From Dromiciops gliroides (lineage: Eukaryota; Chordata; Mammalia; Microbiotheria; Microbiotheriidae): a stretch of 64,000 nt of DNA. This document shows positions 1 through 13,000 of this stretch, piece after piece; positions within the stretch are counted from its first letter, which is position 1; each line of letters opens with the position of its first letter. The translations under genes were made by a program, and so were the position numbers. The notes under the pieces were generated by a model that saw only the letters and a program-made list of their open reading frames with translations, was not told where the DNA came from and did no database searches. The stretch lies in the NCBI RefSeq assembly GCF_019393635.1, contig NC_057866.1:7799723-7863722 (forward strand), written 5' to 3'.

Positions 1-33
1 AGTGCTTTACCCACTGTGCCACCTAGCTGCCCC
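1..33 (-). mobile_element. tRNA-SINE head cut by the window edge
   Basis: The plus strand ends GTGCCACCTAGCTGCCCC, the reverse complement of the SINE 5' head. Confidence 0.8.
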
Positions 34-540
34 ATATATTATGTATCTTTTAAAAAGTCCCATCAGGGATGGCCCTGACAGGTTCAGGTGACATCCCCAG
101 CCCTGGGCATTTGTGGTTTCTCTTCTTCACTTCCATCCGCCAAGATCTGTAAAAATGCTGGGCTTTGGAAGGCAGGGACAAGGACAATTCCCATATATCA
201 CCTCTTTGAGCCATGGCCCAGGATGCCTCACTCTGAGACTGTGCAGTCTGCTTCCAACTTGACTCTTCCTCAAAGATCCCCTTCTTTGGCTCATTCTGCT
301 GCCTCCAGTGATGTCTCTGGGCACTGTGGAATACAGCACCTGAACATCTGAGTCTCCACAGACACTCCTGGGCAAATCCCCAGCTCACAATGGCATTCCA
401 CCCCACAAAAAATTCAGAATACCAAGAAGGGCACACGGTAACTCCTAACCAATCCATAGAATTCTCCTCCTCTCTTTGGTGACTACCACCTTTCCCCAAG
501 GATCTACAGTCCTTCAGACTCATGAAACCATAGGGAGATT

Positions 541-611
541 ACACAGACACACAGAGATACACAGACACAGACACACAGAAACAGACATACACACACACAC
601 ACACACACACA
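541..611. repeat. (CA)n microsatellite
   Basis: Impure CA/CAGA run ending in a pure CA stretch. Confidence 0.95.
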
Positions 612-659
612 TACCTTGAGAGAAACAAAAAATGTGTATGGAACAGTTAAACAGTCACC

Positions 660-890
660 AGTAGTAACTCAGTCCACAATGGATAAATGATCAAGGGATG
701 TTAACAATTTGTAAAAGAGAGCACAAATGATTACTGATCACTTTTAAATGCTCAACTGCATTAAAAATCTGAATGGAAAATTCCTCTAACTCTGAAGTAC
801 TTCCTTATGCCCATCAAAGTGGCCAAAATAAGGACTCAGTCTCGATTAGGTTATGGAGCAATAGTTGGCTTATTCATTATGTATATTACA
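660..890 (+). mobile_element. Old L1 ORF2 fragment
   Basis: Resembles the ORF2 segment around CTCTGAAGTACTTCCTTATG and CCCATCAAAGTGGCC; diverged. Confidence 0.5.
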
Positions 891-1106
891 TATACATAAA
901 GCAAATAGAAAGGGGGGAGGGGAGGAGATACTAAATTTCCCATAAGGATTAACTTCATTTCAAAATGTAATTTTATTTATATTGTTTGATATTTCCCAAT
1001 TGAATTTTAATCAGGAACTTTGGAGTGAGTTGTGAGCCACACACACAGCCCGCTGGCTGCCTGTTCATTTGCCCCCTTTGCTGTAAGGGCAAGGCGCTTC
1101 ACATAT

Positions 1107-1335
1107 GGGGCTGCTGGATGGTGAAGTGGATAGAGAGCCAGGCCTGGAATCAGGGGTACTCATCTTCCTGAGTTCAGATCTGACCTCAGATACTAGCCGG
1201 GACCCTAGGCAAATCACTTCACTTTGCCTCTGTTTCTTCCTCTGTAAAATGAGCTGGGGAAGGAAATGGCAAATCACCCCAGTATCTCTGCCAAGAAATC
1301 CCCAAATGGGGTGTAGAGGAAGGACTGAAGAAGGG
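1107..1335 (+). mobile_element. tRNA-SINE with RTE-like tail
   Basis: A diverged head (TGGTGAAGTGGATAGAGAGC), then the core and the GGAAATGGCAAATCACCCCA and CCCCAAATGGGG tail blocks. Confidence 0.8.
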
Positions 1336-1475
1336 AGAAGCCTGAGGCAGGAGGATCAATTAGAAGGCTAAGGCAATAGTCCAGGCCAGTAGTAAGAGCT
1401 TACACTAAGCTCTGGCTGTGACTATAATAAGATGCCCTCCCCAGGTTAAACTCAACACCTCTAATCTCGTGTGGT

Positions 1476-1715
1476 TTTTGTTGTTCAATCGTGTCCCACT
1501 CTTCGTGATGCTCTCTGGGGTTTTCTTGGCAAAGCTCCTGGAGTGGTTTGCCATTTCCTTCTCCAGCTCATTTTGTAGATGAGGAAACTGAGGCAAACGG
1601 AGTGAAAGGACTTGCCCAGAGTCACACAGCTAGTGGGTGTCTGCAGCCAGTTTTGAACTCGGGTCTTCCTGACTCCAGGCTCGGTGCTCTATCCATGGAG
1701 TCATCACCAGGCTGC
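1476..1715 (-). mobile_element. tRNA-SINE with RTE-like tail
   Basis: The reverse of the same family: TTGTTGTTCAATCGTGTCCC tail to a GTGCTCTATCCATGGAGTC head. Confidence 0.85.
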
Positions 1716-1959
1716 TAACTGAAGCCTTGGCCGATCGCCTCCCTCGGCCTCCTCTCGCCTCTGATTGGAGGTCTGGAGGGTCGACTACCAAACTCTTCCC
1801 GATGCCTCCAAATATAGCGGGCAGAGCCTGGGCTCCTCCAGCTGACTACAGTCTTCATCTGCTGCACTACCCTAGTTTCAACGGAAAGAAGATCCCCCGA
1901 CCAAGGCAGTCCCTGGTCTTCCCCACCCCCAACCTTTCCTGCCTCCTATGTGTCTCTCC

Positions 1960-2068
1960 CCATTCTGGTGTAAGTTCTTTAAAGGCGGGGACTTTGTTTT
2001 GATTGATTGTATTACCAGAACTTCGCACAAGGGCAGCTAGTAGGCGCTTAATAAATGTTTGTTGGATT
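1960..2068 (+). mobile_element. L2 3' end
   Basis: AAAGGCGGGGACTTTG ... TAGTAGGCGCTTAATAAATG is the standard L2 terminus; it abuts the CpG patch. Confidence 0.55.
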
Positions 2069-2079
2069 GGACCACTGGA

Positions 2080-2530
2080 TTGGCTCCACTGCTACCCCGC
2101 TACTCAGATCACGAGCCTCAGGTCCCCCGCCCCCTCCCACAGATCATCCCAAAACCAGAGAAGGGACGTCATCCCTCCGCCAATGGCCAGTCCAACTCCC
2201 TAAGCAATCTTCGCTCCACCCACTCCCCGCCCCGGAAGCAGAAAGTGGGCTGGCGCTGTACACAGAGCTCTGGGAGACGCTGAGAATCGCGGCCAGACTC
2301 GGAGACCTTCACAGCGACTTTATTTACCAGGAACTCTTCGAGTGTTACAGTGAGAGAATCAAAATATCCCAAACAAACACGTTGGCGCAGGCGCAGTGGT
2401 CCGCCCGGTCCCTGGCCGGCTTGTGGACTCCCTCGGTGACTTTTCTGCTGGGAGCGTTGCCAAGGAAGGGGTGTCGTCATGGAGCCCTAAGTCCCGAGGA
2501 GGAAATTGCTTAAAGGGGGCGCCACCGAGT
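2080..2530. promoter_or_regulatory. Orphan CpG-rich promoter-like patch
   Basis: About 30 CpGs fall in roughly 450 bp flanked by CpG-poor repeats. Visible motifs include GACGTCAT (CRE-like, 2166-2173), CCAAT in CCGCCAATGG, CCCCGCCCC, an ETS-like CCGGAAG and the NRF1-like palindrome GCGCAGGCGCAG near 2386. No exon of a known gene is recognisable. Position relative to CARNS1 suits the upstream promoter of RPS6KB2 (minus strand), but no RPS6KB2 coding exon 1 is present in the window. Confidence 0.5.
2319..2324 (-). terminator. CARNS1: Candidate poly(A) signal for CARNS1
   Basis: This is the only AATAAA I find on the minus strand between the CARNS1 stop (4089) and 2000. Using it would give a 3' UTR of about 1.77 kb that reaches into the CpG-rich patch. 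A variant signal closer to the stop remains possible. Confidence 0.3.
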
Positions 2531-4088
2531 TTGCTGCGAACCCAGAACTAGAGGGGCAGGCAGCAAGCAGGGCCCTCCAGAAAAGACGAGAGGGCAACTT
2601 AGTCACCCCGAGCTAGGAGGCCCAGCTATGTTCCTAGTTAGCTTGGCGTGTGGGCCAAGTCTCTGTCCCTCTCTGGACAGTTTCTCCATCTGCAAAGTGA
2701 GACGGTTGGATTAGATGCTCTGGTGGGTCCATTCCTGCTGTCCTGTCTGTGCCCAGCCTTAGACCCTGGGCTAGCCCCCTTCCCTTCTGAGCCTCATGGT
2801 AAAATGAGGGGATTGAGTGGGACCTACTTCCACCTTAGGACTTTGGATTCTCTTTGGGTGAGGTTGGTTCTCGTAGGGCCTCTGCAGCCCTAAGTGGGTT
2901 TTTAGTGGGGAGCTGTGATGGTCTCAGTGGGCAGCCAAGTCACTAACATTGGGATGGAAGGCCTGACCTAAGGGCAAGACATACTAGGGGGAGAGGCTAG
3001 TGTGGGGGCTGCTAAAGCTGGGGATTTCTGCGATGGCTGAAGAAAGCAGGTCCCCCGAAAGTACCCACTGCCTTGTTAGCACAGCGGCTGAGGCCTGTGT
3101 AGGGGGAAAAGCTAGCTCCGGGTTTCTGACCTTAGTCACCGACAGCTGTGGAGTTTTCCCCAAGCACACCCAGTGGTTTAGGGGCCATCGCCACCCTCCT
3201 CCTAGAGCCCCCTCGCTGTCAGAGACACATCTCTGCCAGGGGAAGGGCAGCTTCACGTGAGATTGATGATTCCTGGCCAGTACCCCTCCTAGGGCCCCAG
3301 TGAGAATTGCAGCTGTGGAAGACTGTCATGGAGAGTTGCTGTTTTGTTGGGTGGAAGGGATAGGAGGAGGGGAAGAGAAGAGTGATCGCTGATCTGGCCT
3401 TGGGGATGTGAAAGGGGTGGAGCAGGGGGCATTCATTCCAGCCAGCAGGGAGGAAAGAGGTAAAGGCAGCTCCAGATCGGAGAGGCTGACTTTCTCTCCT
3501 AGCAGAAGCATTGGGCGCCTCAGGCCCTAGGAGAGACTGGGTTAGAAGGACAGGAAGGGCCTAGAGAGGGTGAGGGGTGGGATGGTACAGTGGGGGAGGG
3601 GGCGGGCCAGGCCGAGAGGCTGCTGGGAGAGGGGTGATGGGTTCAAGGCCTGGCTCCTGCACCCCTGGGGCCTTGGGCAGTTGCCTATCCCCTGGTAGAG
3701 CTCTTGAAAGGGAAATAGAAGGGGTGGGAGTGGATCTGAAAAGTGCCTCCCAACCTTTTCTCTAGAAGGCAAAGGTAGGGTTCGGCTTGGCCACAGAGCG
3801 GTCTCCTGATCCCCGCCAAGCTAAAGATGGGTAGGGGCAGGAACCCTCTCCCTCCTCGCTCTGGCTCCCAAACCTCGATATCCTCTCTTGGAAGCGCTGC
3901 TCCCGGCCTCCCGGCCACCTCATTCTCCGGGGGCGGGGGTCCCTCCTCTCCTTCCCAGGACAGGCAGATATCCTGGGACAGCTCCTCTTTCCTCTCCGCT
4001 CCCGGACAGCCTTACCTGGGACTCCACCCCCTCTTCCTGCCCAGCGCATGAAGGCCTGGCCCTAGGGCTCCTCCCCCTGCCCCCACTG
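2531..4088. other. CARNS1 3' flank/UTR, no further gene seen
   Basis: The stretch is moderately GC-rich. A MIR-like fragment lies near 2660-2720. All open frames here are short and show no recognisable protein similarity. Confidence 0.5.
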
Positions 4089-7000
4089 CTATTTGAAATG
4101 AGACAAGAAATGGGCTACGGGGTAGTTTGGGGAGTCGATGCCCAGGCCCTGGCACAGCCCCAGCAGGCGCTGGCGGGCCTCGGTCGGGCTGCTGCCCGCA
4201 CAGGCGATGCTGCAGTGCGGCTCCTCGTACTCTCCCGGCACCAACTCCTCCTCCAGCAGGTTGAGGCGGATGAGGCCCCGCTCGTGCAGGGCCTGGAGAG
4301 CCTCCCGACTAGCCGTGGAGCTCAGCGCCTGCAGGTGCTGCGACACCACACACATGACCCCCACCAGGTGGGTCCGGGCTCTGGGCTGGGCGGGCAGGGC
4401 GGGCGGGATGCCGCAGGCCACCATGGCGGCAGCCAGCAGCAAGTCGACCCCATACAGCTCCTGGATCCAGTCGCGCAGGTAGAAGCCGCCCATGCGGGGA
4501 TTGATCTCGATCAGCCGCGGCCCCGCCACGGTCAGCTTCATCTCCACGTTGAAGACGCCGTCCAGCAGCCCACAGCCCAGGCAGCACTGGTAGGCGGCCT
4601 GGATCAGCTGGGCCTCCCGCTCCGGGGCCAGCCCCGTGGGCATGCAGGCTGCGGTCTCCGTGAAGCCCGGGAGGCGGGTGGGGCCGTTGTCTGAGACGAA
4701 GGCCCCCAGCAGCCTCCCTGAGAACATCACTACGTCTACGTCGTGCTCCGTGCCTGCCACGAACTCCATGAGCATCATGGCATTGCCCCAGCCCAGCCCG
4801 ATGCCCGGGTGGTCGGCCTCCCCCTGCAGGTCCTGGGAGATCTTGGCGAAGTGGGCGCGGCACTGAGAGGCGTCCTCCACCAGCCGCACGCCCACCGCCC
4901 CGGCCCCAAACTCCAGTTTCATGACCCCGGGAAGGGGCACCACCCGAGCAGCCCGCTCCACGTCATCGGGCACCTCTAGCGGGCAGCAGGGCACCGCGTA
5001 GAGGGAAGGCGCGGGCCAGCGGGGGCCGCGGCACCGCAGCAGGTGAGACTGCGTCTGGCTCTTCCGCTTTGCCAGGCCCATGGCAGCTGGGGGGCAGCCG
5101 CGGAGGCCCAGCTCCTTGCACAGCAAGGATGTCAGTACCAGGCAGTCGTCCCAGTAGGAGAGGCAGCCATCCAACTGCAGGCCCCGAGCTCTAATCAGCT
5201 CTGCCAGGTGGCGGGCATTCTCCTCATCCCGCCGGTGCTCTGTCACATCAAAGTGGATGAAGGTCTGCACCAGTTGAGAGGCAAAATGGTTGGGATCGGA
5301 CTCTACCAGGTGTAGCTGTGAGAACAGAGGATGGAGAGTGTGGCCTCCCCTGCCAGACCAGCCCCGCCTCATCCCTTCCCTACTGGGCAGAATTCCTGTG
5401 AAGCCTGGAATTCTGTACCTCCCTGGGCAGTGCATAGAGCCCTGGGCCTGTGGTCAGGAAGCCCTGAGCTCAAGTTCCGCCTCAGCTGTGTGACCCTGGA
5501 CAAGTCACTTAACCTCTGGTTGCCTCAGTTTTCTCATCTGTAAAATGGGGGTAATAATACCACCTACCTCCCTGGGTTGTAGTGAGGATCAAATGAGATA
5601 ATATTTGTAAAGCGCTTAGCACAGTGCCTGGCACATAGTAGGCCCTTAATAAATGGCTGTTTCCCTCCTTTCTTCCTTCCTGGAAGCCATGACATACAAG
5701 GATTGTTTGAAGGAACTGGGCATGTGAAGGATGAAGAAGAGAAGAGAAGGCTTGGGTGGGTGAGGAGGATTCTGGGCTTTGAAGGATCAGCCTTAGGCAA
5801 AGTGGGCTAGACTTGCCCTGCTGGGCCTCGGAGAGGTGAACTGGCAGCTATCGGGAGGGGTGGCAGTGAGCTAGATTGGAGCTCAGAGAGGCCTGAGCAG
5901 AGGGGCTGCTGCAGGAAGTAGGGAGTTCCCCAGCACTGGAGGTCTACCAGCAGAGACTGGAGGAGCCCTCGGGAGATGCAGAGGAAAGTCCTGTTCAGGA
6001 GGGGTTAGACCCAGACGGCTTTGAGGCTACTTCTCCATGTGAAGCTCTAGAAGCCCTGGGACTCGATCTTTCCAGCATCGTTATTATCATGACCCTCAAA
6101 GGCCAAGCTAAAGGCTCAATTCCCCCAGGCTTCTCCTTCAGAATGCCTGCTCAGTGTCCTAGCAAGACCCGGCTGTGGGAAGACTCTCCCTAACTTGACC
6201 ATGAGTTCCCCAGAGTCAAGAACCGCCTTATGTGGTTAGGCCACATAGGAGGCCTCCTTCGGGCCTGCCTGCTGGGACCCACCTCCTGCCCGTCTGTAAA
6301 ATGAGAGGGGGTAGATCGGAATTTGTGAATGGACGAATGAGGGGAAGAACCATCCTTGAGGCCACGCAAAACCAGGGGCCCAGATGTCAAACTGAAGGGA
6401 AGATCCATTGGACAGTTCCCTTTCTCTTGGTCCCGCCCACAATGGATCAGCCACGCCCCGTGCCCAAGGCTCCCCGGTCCTCCCTCCTTGCACCTGTATA
6501 GACCTAGTTTCAGCACCTCCCCGCCTCCCCCCCCAGCCTCTCTCTCCTAGGGCGCCCTACCTGTAACGACCCTGGCTCTGACCACGCCCCCACGCTCAGG
6601 CCTTCCCTCTATTGGCTCGACACTTGCACGGGCCCCGCCCCCTCACCTTGAGCCCGTAGTCCCGGGCCGCCTCCCATACGAACTTCTTGCTGTAACCACC
6701 GGCGCCCACCACCAGCAGGTGCTTGCCCTCCATGAGGTGGCGCGCCGAGCGACGCAGCATGGTCTCCACCAGGGGCCCCGCGGCCGCCCACTGGGAACAC
6801 CGGCCCCGCCGGGCCCACTGTCCCTCCAGAAGCCCGCAGGCTTCCAGGCACAGGCAGCTATTAAGCTCCAGGAGCACCGGGCTCAGTGAGCCTCCGGGGC
6901 CCACGGGCGTCAGCGCCAAGTCCACACCTGCTGGGACGAAAAGGAACCAGGGCTCAGCGAGGCGAGGCCGCCCTGAATCACCCCCAGGCCCGAAGGTCCT

Positions 7001-10000
7001 GGCCCTTGACGGCTCCTGGGGCAGCTCAGTGTGGGGCACAGAGGCCTGGCCCCTGAGGGCTTGAGACCTGGGAGTCTTGGGCCTAGACGTCACCAGAGGT
7101 AGTCGGGAGGCCAACGGGGGGCGCAGAGGGCACCGACTCCTGGGACTGGGACAACCCTGGGAGTCTGGGACCCGCTGCTCCTGGGGCTGCCGGGAGCCCT
7201 ATAGCCTTCCTCATGGCTATCCCTGGGGGTGCAGAGGCCTGCCCCCACCCCACCCCACCCCACCCCCGCCCAGGTCTGGGAGTCCCAGGTGTACGTTGGC
7301 GGCCCGCAGATCTCACTTCGTCCCCTCCCCAACGTGCGTGCCTAGAGGCGGAGGGTTCCGGACCTGGGCCCCTGGGGAAGGGCCTGGAACCACTGGGACC
7401 GGGTCTCCCCAAAGCTGCTGCCTGGAAACAGGCGACCAGGAGCTCAGTGGTTAGGGGACCGGGGCTGGGTGTGAAGTTCCCATTTCCCCCAACTCTCCGC
7501 AGCTCTGGGCCGGGATCCAAAGGCCCGGGACTCACCGAGGATGTCTGTCTGCGCTTGGCGCCCGCCTCGCTGCTCAGGCGTCAGCGAGGCCTCGAACTCT
7601 ATCACCGCTCCCAGAGCAGCTTCGGCTGCCTGCTGCACGCGGCGCCGCAGAGCTTCCACGGCGGCTGGCTCTCTCAGCCCGAATGCGGCCAGGGCAGTGT
7701 CCAGGCTCTGCGTCAGGGCGACCTGGTGCCTCAGGGGCTGCTCCGGACGGCCCACGCTGCACACCATCTGGGTGCCGGACAGGGGCCGCAGTCAGCCCTC
7801 TCCTCATCCCCCCAAAGGGCCCTGCTATCCCCAGCCAGCCCCTGTCCTCCCAGTGCCCACCATCAAGCTGGGAGCTGGACATACAGAGTCAAAGTGGGAT
7901 GAGGGTCTGGGCTATGAGTCCTTTGCTCTCCCTCATTCTTTCTCCAGAAACCTTCAATGGCTCCCCATTGCCCAGCGAATAAATCCTTCACATGGCATTC
8001 AAGGCCTGTGGGTCTGGTCCCAATGTCCCTTCCTGACTTTCTCCTTCCCAGGTCCTTCCCTAAGAGAGCTCTGTGGTCATGCTGGTCTTCATTCTGTTCT
8101 AGCACATGAGGCAGACCACTTGACCCTGCTCCATTTCCCGGTAAAATGAGGAAGTTGGCCCAATAACGGTTCTGTTCCAGCACTCCCTGCTGTCCACCTA
8201 CCTGGATTCTACCCATTCTGCTAGGCCCACCTCCTGCCACAAATCTATTGTGACTACTGAAGTCCACACCAAGCCTCACAAATTAAGAGGGTCTCTACCT
8301 TAGCAATCATCTAAGCCAAATTCCTTGTTTACCGAGGGGGACAGTGAAGCATAGAGACCTCTTGGCACGGAGATGAAGCCAGGTCCTCTGGACAGAGAAG
8401 GTAGGCCTCGCTCTGGGGTCAGGGGATCTGGGTTCAAATCCTCCCTTAGAGGCTCACCTCCAGAAGCTTCTTCCTGTCCCCCTTCCCCACCCCAGCTGCC
8501 CTGAGTGAGCCTGCTTAGACCTGGAGGACAGTCAGCCATAGGCTGATCCCTGGGTCCTTTGAAAGGCTGGAGAATGCTGGGATCCCTCTGTATCCCCATG
8601 GGCAGGCTCCCCTTCCTTACCTGGCTCATCATAGGCCGATCACCCTGGGTCCTGCACACGACAGCACAAGCCCGAATGGCCAGCTCTGGCAGAAACAAGA
8701 GGACGGATCATAAATGATAGCATCGAGATTAGGGTTGGGGTTGGGTTGGCTGCAAAGTGCTTTGCGCACCTCTCGGGTGATCCCCACGGTGGCCCAAGAG
8801 GCCAGTCAGATGCTTGTTTTCTTCTTCCTGTTTGGACCCGAACTTTTTATTGTTGCTTTTGTTTGGGTAAATGGAATTCCTGGTGTGAGAGAGTGGCCTG
8901 AGACCCTCAGTGAGCTGTCCAAATTCTGGGGCTGGTGTGTGCTGGGGGCAGGCTCAGAACCCAGGTCTTTCTGACTCCAAGGCTCCATCTCCTCACTGCA
9001 CTGCCTCTCAAGCAACTGTTATCCCCATTTTGCAGATAAGGAAACTGAGGCTCTTGGAGCTATAGTGATTTGTCCAGGACCCTAGCAGCTAGTAAGTGTC
9101 TGAAGTGAGATTTGAACCCAGACCTCTATGGACTACAGCATAGGTATTCACAATCCTGGGATTGAGGAAAATGAAGCCCAGGACCAGAGTTAGAAAGTGG
9201 GAGGCCTTTGGATTCTGTGGCCAGGGCCTTTCCAGCTGTATGAAGCTGGCTTGGAGAAGGGGTGGGTGTGAGAGCCTGGGGACTGAGAGGGGAAGGAGTA
9301 AGCTCTCTGGAGGGGGCTCTTACCTGGCTGGGGAGTGAGGCTCCCAGGGACATCAGAATGCTGGATCTGGGCTGGAGGACACACGGCCTCCACGAGCACA
9401 CTCTCCTCTTCCTCCAGCTTCTCTAAGAGGGCCAGCACAGCCTGTATCACAGCCCCTGGTTCTGCCCTGGGATGCAGGCTCATGGCCTGGGACCCACGCC
9501 AGCGCCAGCCCCCAGGCTTTACTGCCACCTGGGGAGGCAGATGGGCATGAGGGAAGGGCCTAGACCTCCTTCCCACCCTCCCTGGCTCCCTCCATCTTTC
9601 CCTCAGTGAGCCCTGGCAAAACCCAACAGTACTGATAACAACTGACATGGGACACCCAGAGCTGGAGGGGACCTCAGAAGCCCTCTAGCCTAACCCCTTC
9701 ATTTTACAGATGAGGAAACTGAGTCTTAGAGAAGTTAGGTGACTTGCCCAAGGTCCCACCAATAAGTGGCAGAGTCAGGATTTGAACCCAGATCTTGGGG
9801 CTCCTCTGTACCACAACACTTTGCTGTGTCAGCTTATCTGAGCCTCAATAACCACAGGAGGAAGGTCCCAAAGGTGTTGTTAGCCTCATTTTACAGAGGA
9901 AGCAACTGAGGCTCAGGGAGGTTGTATCCTGCCTAATGTTCTCTAGCCCACAAGTAGAAGTGGTGAGATTTGAACTCAAGTCTTGCTGACTTCCCATCCA

Positions 10001-13000
10001 GCATTCTCTCCACTGTTCTAGACTGCCTTCCCCATATGGTTATGACAGCTGCTAATTGGCGATCATTCCATATATTTCTCCGCCAGTTGCCATGGCTTCT
10101 GGACACTGGAAGGTTCAGAAACTGCCGCCCTCCTGAGAACCCTGGGAATCCCATCTCTGTACGCTCAAGGCCCTCAGCTCGAGGTATCAGTTTAGATCTT
10201 TGGGAGCATTTCAAGTTCATCTGCTTTTCTCGAGTCCTCACCGCCCTCCGAAGACACAGGGAGGACAGGTCAGAAGCTCATAAACCTAGGTCTGGGAAAG
10301 GCCTAGCCTTCCATTTTACAGGTCAGGAAACGGAGGCCTCCAGAGGTGGAGGGACTTTTCACTGGCTGCCTCCCAAGTCTTGGACCCACCCCTTGCTCAC
10401 CTTCTGCAGAATCTTTCCCCCACCCCGCCCCCCACCCTTGGAGTGACCTCTCATCCATTCTGTATTCATCTTGTACATACATAATTTTACACATGTTGTC
10501 TCCGCATTATACTGGGAGCTCCTTGAGAGTAGAGACCCTGTCTTCTCCTTTCTTCTCATCCCCATTTGGCACTTAATGCAAACTCATGGTTTGATTGGTG
10601 TGCCTGAAGTCACTCCAAAGTCAAGGTCTCCGGACTCTCAACCCAAGGCTATTTCTACCACACATTCTCTCCACACACACTCCCCAAAGTTAGTTCTCCC
10701 TCCTCACCCGATCCCCAGAGCCCTCGATACCTGCTGGGCCTCTTCCAGGGCTCCAAGGCGGAGAAAGGTCTCCACTTCCTCTTCCACCAGCCCCTCCTGC
10801 CCCTCCTTGTCACTGAGCTCCACCCACCGAAGACTCTGGGCCCACACCTGGCCCCGAAGCTGCTGGGAGGGCTTGTATGTCAAGGCCAGGGTGGCAGGCA
10901 CAGCCACCTTGTCGCCCTGGGCCAGAAGCTGCCTGGTAAGTAGCCGGTCCTCCAGAAGGCGGGCTAGCTCTGCTGAGCTCCCTGTGGGGCAGCCCAAATC
11001 CCTGCTCAGCTCTGCCACCTCTCGGCCTCGGCCAGCCCTCGGTCCCAACTCCCCTAGGAAGTAGGTGACCCGCCGTGGTGGGGCAAACTCCTCCAGGAAG
11101 GTGAGCCCCCCTGGATGGAATGTCACAGCTTTCAACACCAGAAGGGCGAATTCCCCTGGCCTTCCAGCCATGGGCACTTTGGTCAGCCAGGATGGAGATA
11201 GACACAAGAGCAGGTTTCCTGGGAGTAAAGGAAAGGGAGAAATGATGGTAGGGAGGGGCAAGGGAGGGGCTGTCAACATACATTCTGGTGGGGAAAGACT
11301 TTATTTATTTATTTATTTTTGGTGAGGCAATTGGGGTTAAGTGACTTGCCCAGGGTCACACAGCTAGTAAGTGTTAAGTGTCTGAGGTCGGATTTGAACT
11401 CAGGTACTCCTGACTCCAGGGCCGGTGCTTTATCCACTGCGCCATCTAGCTGCCCCTGGGGAAAGACTTTAGAAATTCTCGAAGCCAACTCCTTCCTTTT
11501 ACAGAAGGGAAAACTGAGACTTGTTCAAGGTCACACAGCACACATTCAGGCCAATGCCTCTTCCTGTCAACCCCAGGACATTCTTTCTCTATCTTGTCTG
11601 GGGAACAGGGATTGGGTTTTGCCTTTCTTTATATTCCCAACACTCAGCAGAGTGCTTGGTACACAGCAGCTGCTTCATAAATCTTTGTTGACCGGCTAGC
11701 AGAGCTTGCATTTGTATCCAAGCTCTCTGCCTCAGAACCTTTGGAACCTCGGAACCTCAGCAGGCTTGGAGGAGGGGAAAGGCATGCCGGCTGGGGGCCC
11801 TGCAGTCCCTTTGTACAGCCCCCCTTTCAGTAATGCCTCCCTGATTTCCATCATCACCAGCGTGCCCCCCCACCCACCCAGAGGAGGAATCCCCAGCTGT
11901 CTGGTCAGGAATGTCTAACAGCTGCTTGGCTCGGGTATTTGGGACAAGACTGGGGCCTGGCTCTGCCTGCCCTTTCCATAGGTCAGCTTCACCATGTGGG
12001 GAGTGGGGTGAGGGAAGGAAAGGGATGGGGGTGGGGACCTGAGGATGAAAAGGCTCCTTGCAGAGCTACCCAGCCTGAGCCTGTAGTCCCTGGACCATTC
12101 CCTCACCTGGGCTCTGTGCCCCACCCTCCAGCAGCACAGAGAAGAAGGAACTGGGGGACCCCAACACACACATGGTCACCTCCACCCCTGGGCAGCCTGG
12201 GGAGAAAAGAAAGAAGAGAACGGCACTCTCTGGTTGCTCCCCTTCTGTGACCCACCCGTGCCCCCCAGCCAGCCTCCCCCACTCTGCTGGTGCTGTCCTC
12301 ACCAGTCCTCTTCCTAAGAGGTTCCCACATCACTATGGGAAGGTGACAGAGAAGGACTGAGGCTATAGCAGTAAACAGGGCACAAGCTCCAATTCTGTGG
12401 GCACTGCCCCTGCCCCTGCTGCCTGGCTCCCCGTCAGCCTGGCTCTGTCCCGCTTTTTGTGTCTCACACAAATTGTGGGCTGATGGCAGCTCTCCTGCCC
12501 CCCACCCCCACCCCACCTGGGCTTGGGAGGCTTACCTGGGTGAGGCTGTAGGGTGCGGTCCACAGTTTCAGGCAGTCCTGCCTGCTGCAAACAGCTCTGT
12601 AACAGGTTGTAGTGGAAGATGGTCCACGCTCGGGCCACGCCCTCTTCGGGGGCACTCTTACAGGTCAGATTGACATCCTGGTGCCAGGAACCCAGGAGGG
12701 GTCCTCTGGGGGGCAGCTCTGGGCTCCCGTGCTGTTCCCCATTCCCTTCTTCCTCTGGGTCCTTGAAAGCCACGGGGTGGGCCAGCTCTGGGCGCAGCTG
12801 ATCTAGGGAGAGCTTCATGGGAAGAGGTTCAGGTTGGGCAGGAGGGGGAAGGGAGAGGCAGAATATGGGGATCCAAGGATAGAGGAGATCTTGGGGGATA
12901 CCTAGGAGGATATTGATCAGGATTTGGGAAGGGGAGCATCAGATGGGTGATGGAGGATCCAGGAGGGGGACCGGATGGGCAGATGAAGCCTTCAAACATT

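Noticed and set aside
2055-2513. 152-codon plus-strand frame in the CpG patch
   Set aside because: No recognisable protein and an open frame is expected in CpG-rich DNA; kept only as a promoter-like patch.
1-4088. RPS6KB2, expected next to CARNS1
   Set aside because: No sequence encoding its N terminus (MAAVFDLDLE-like) or kinase exons was found on the minus strand.
3888-4694. 268-codon plus-strand open frame over the last CARNS1 exon
   Set aside because: Shadow of the CARNS1 ATP-grasp exon; no independent similarity or start context.
12816-12818. ATG at 12818 as the CARNS1 start
   Set aside because: It sits in the polypyrimidine/acceptor context of the intron, and splicing from 14803 to 12812 keeps frame with a good donor and start. 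Not fully excluded.
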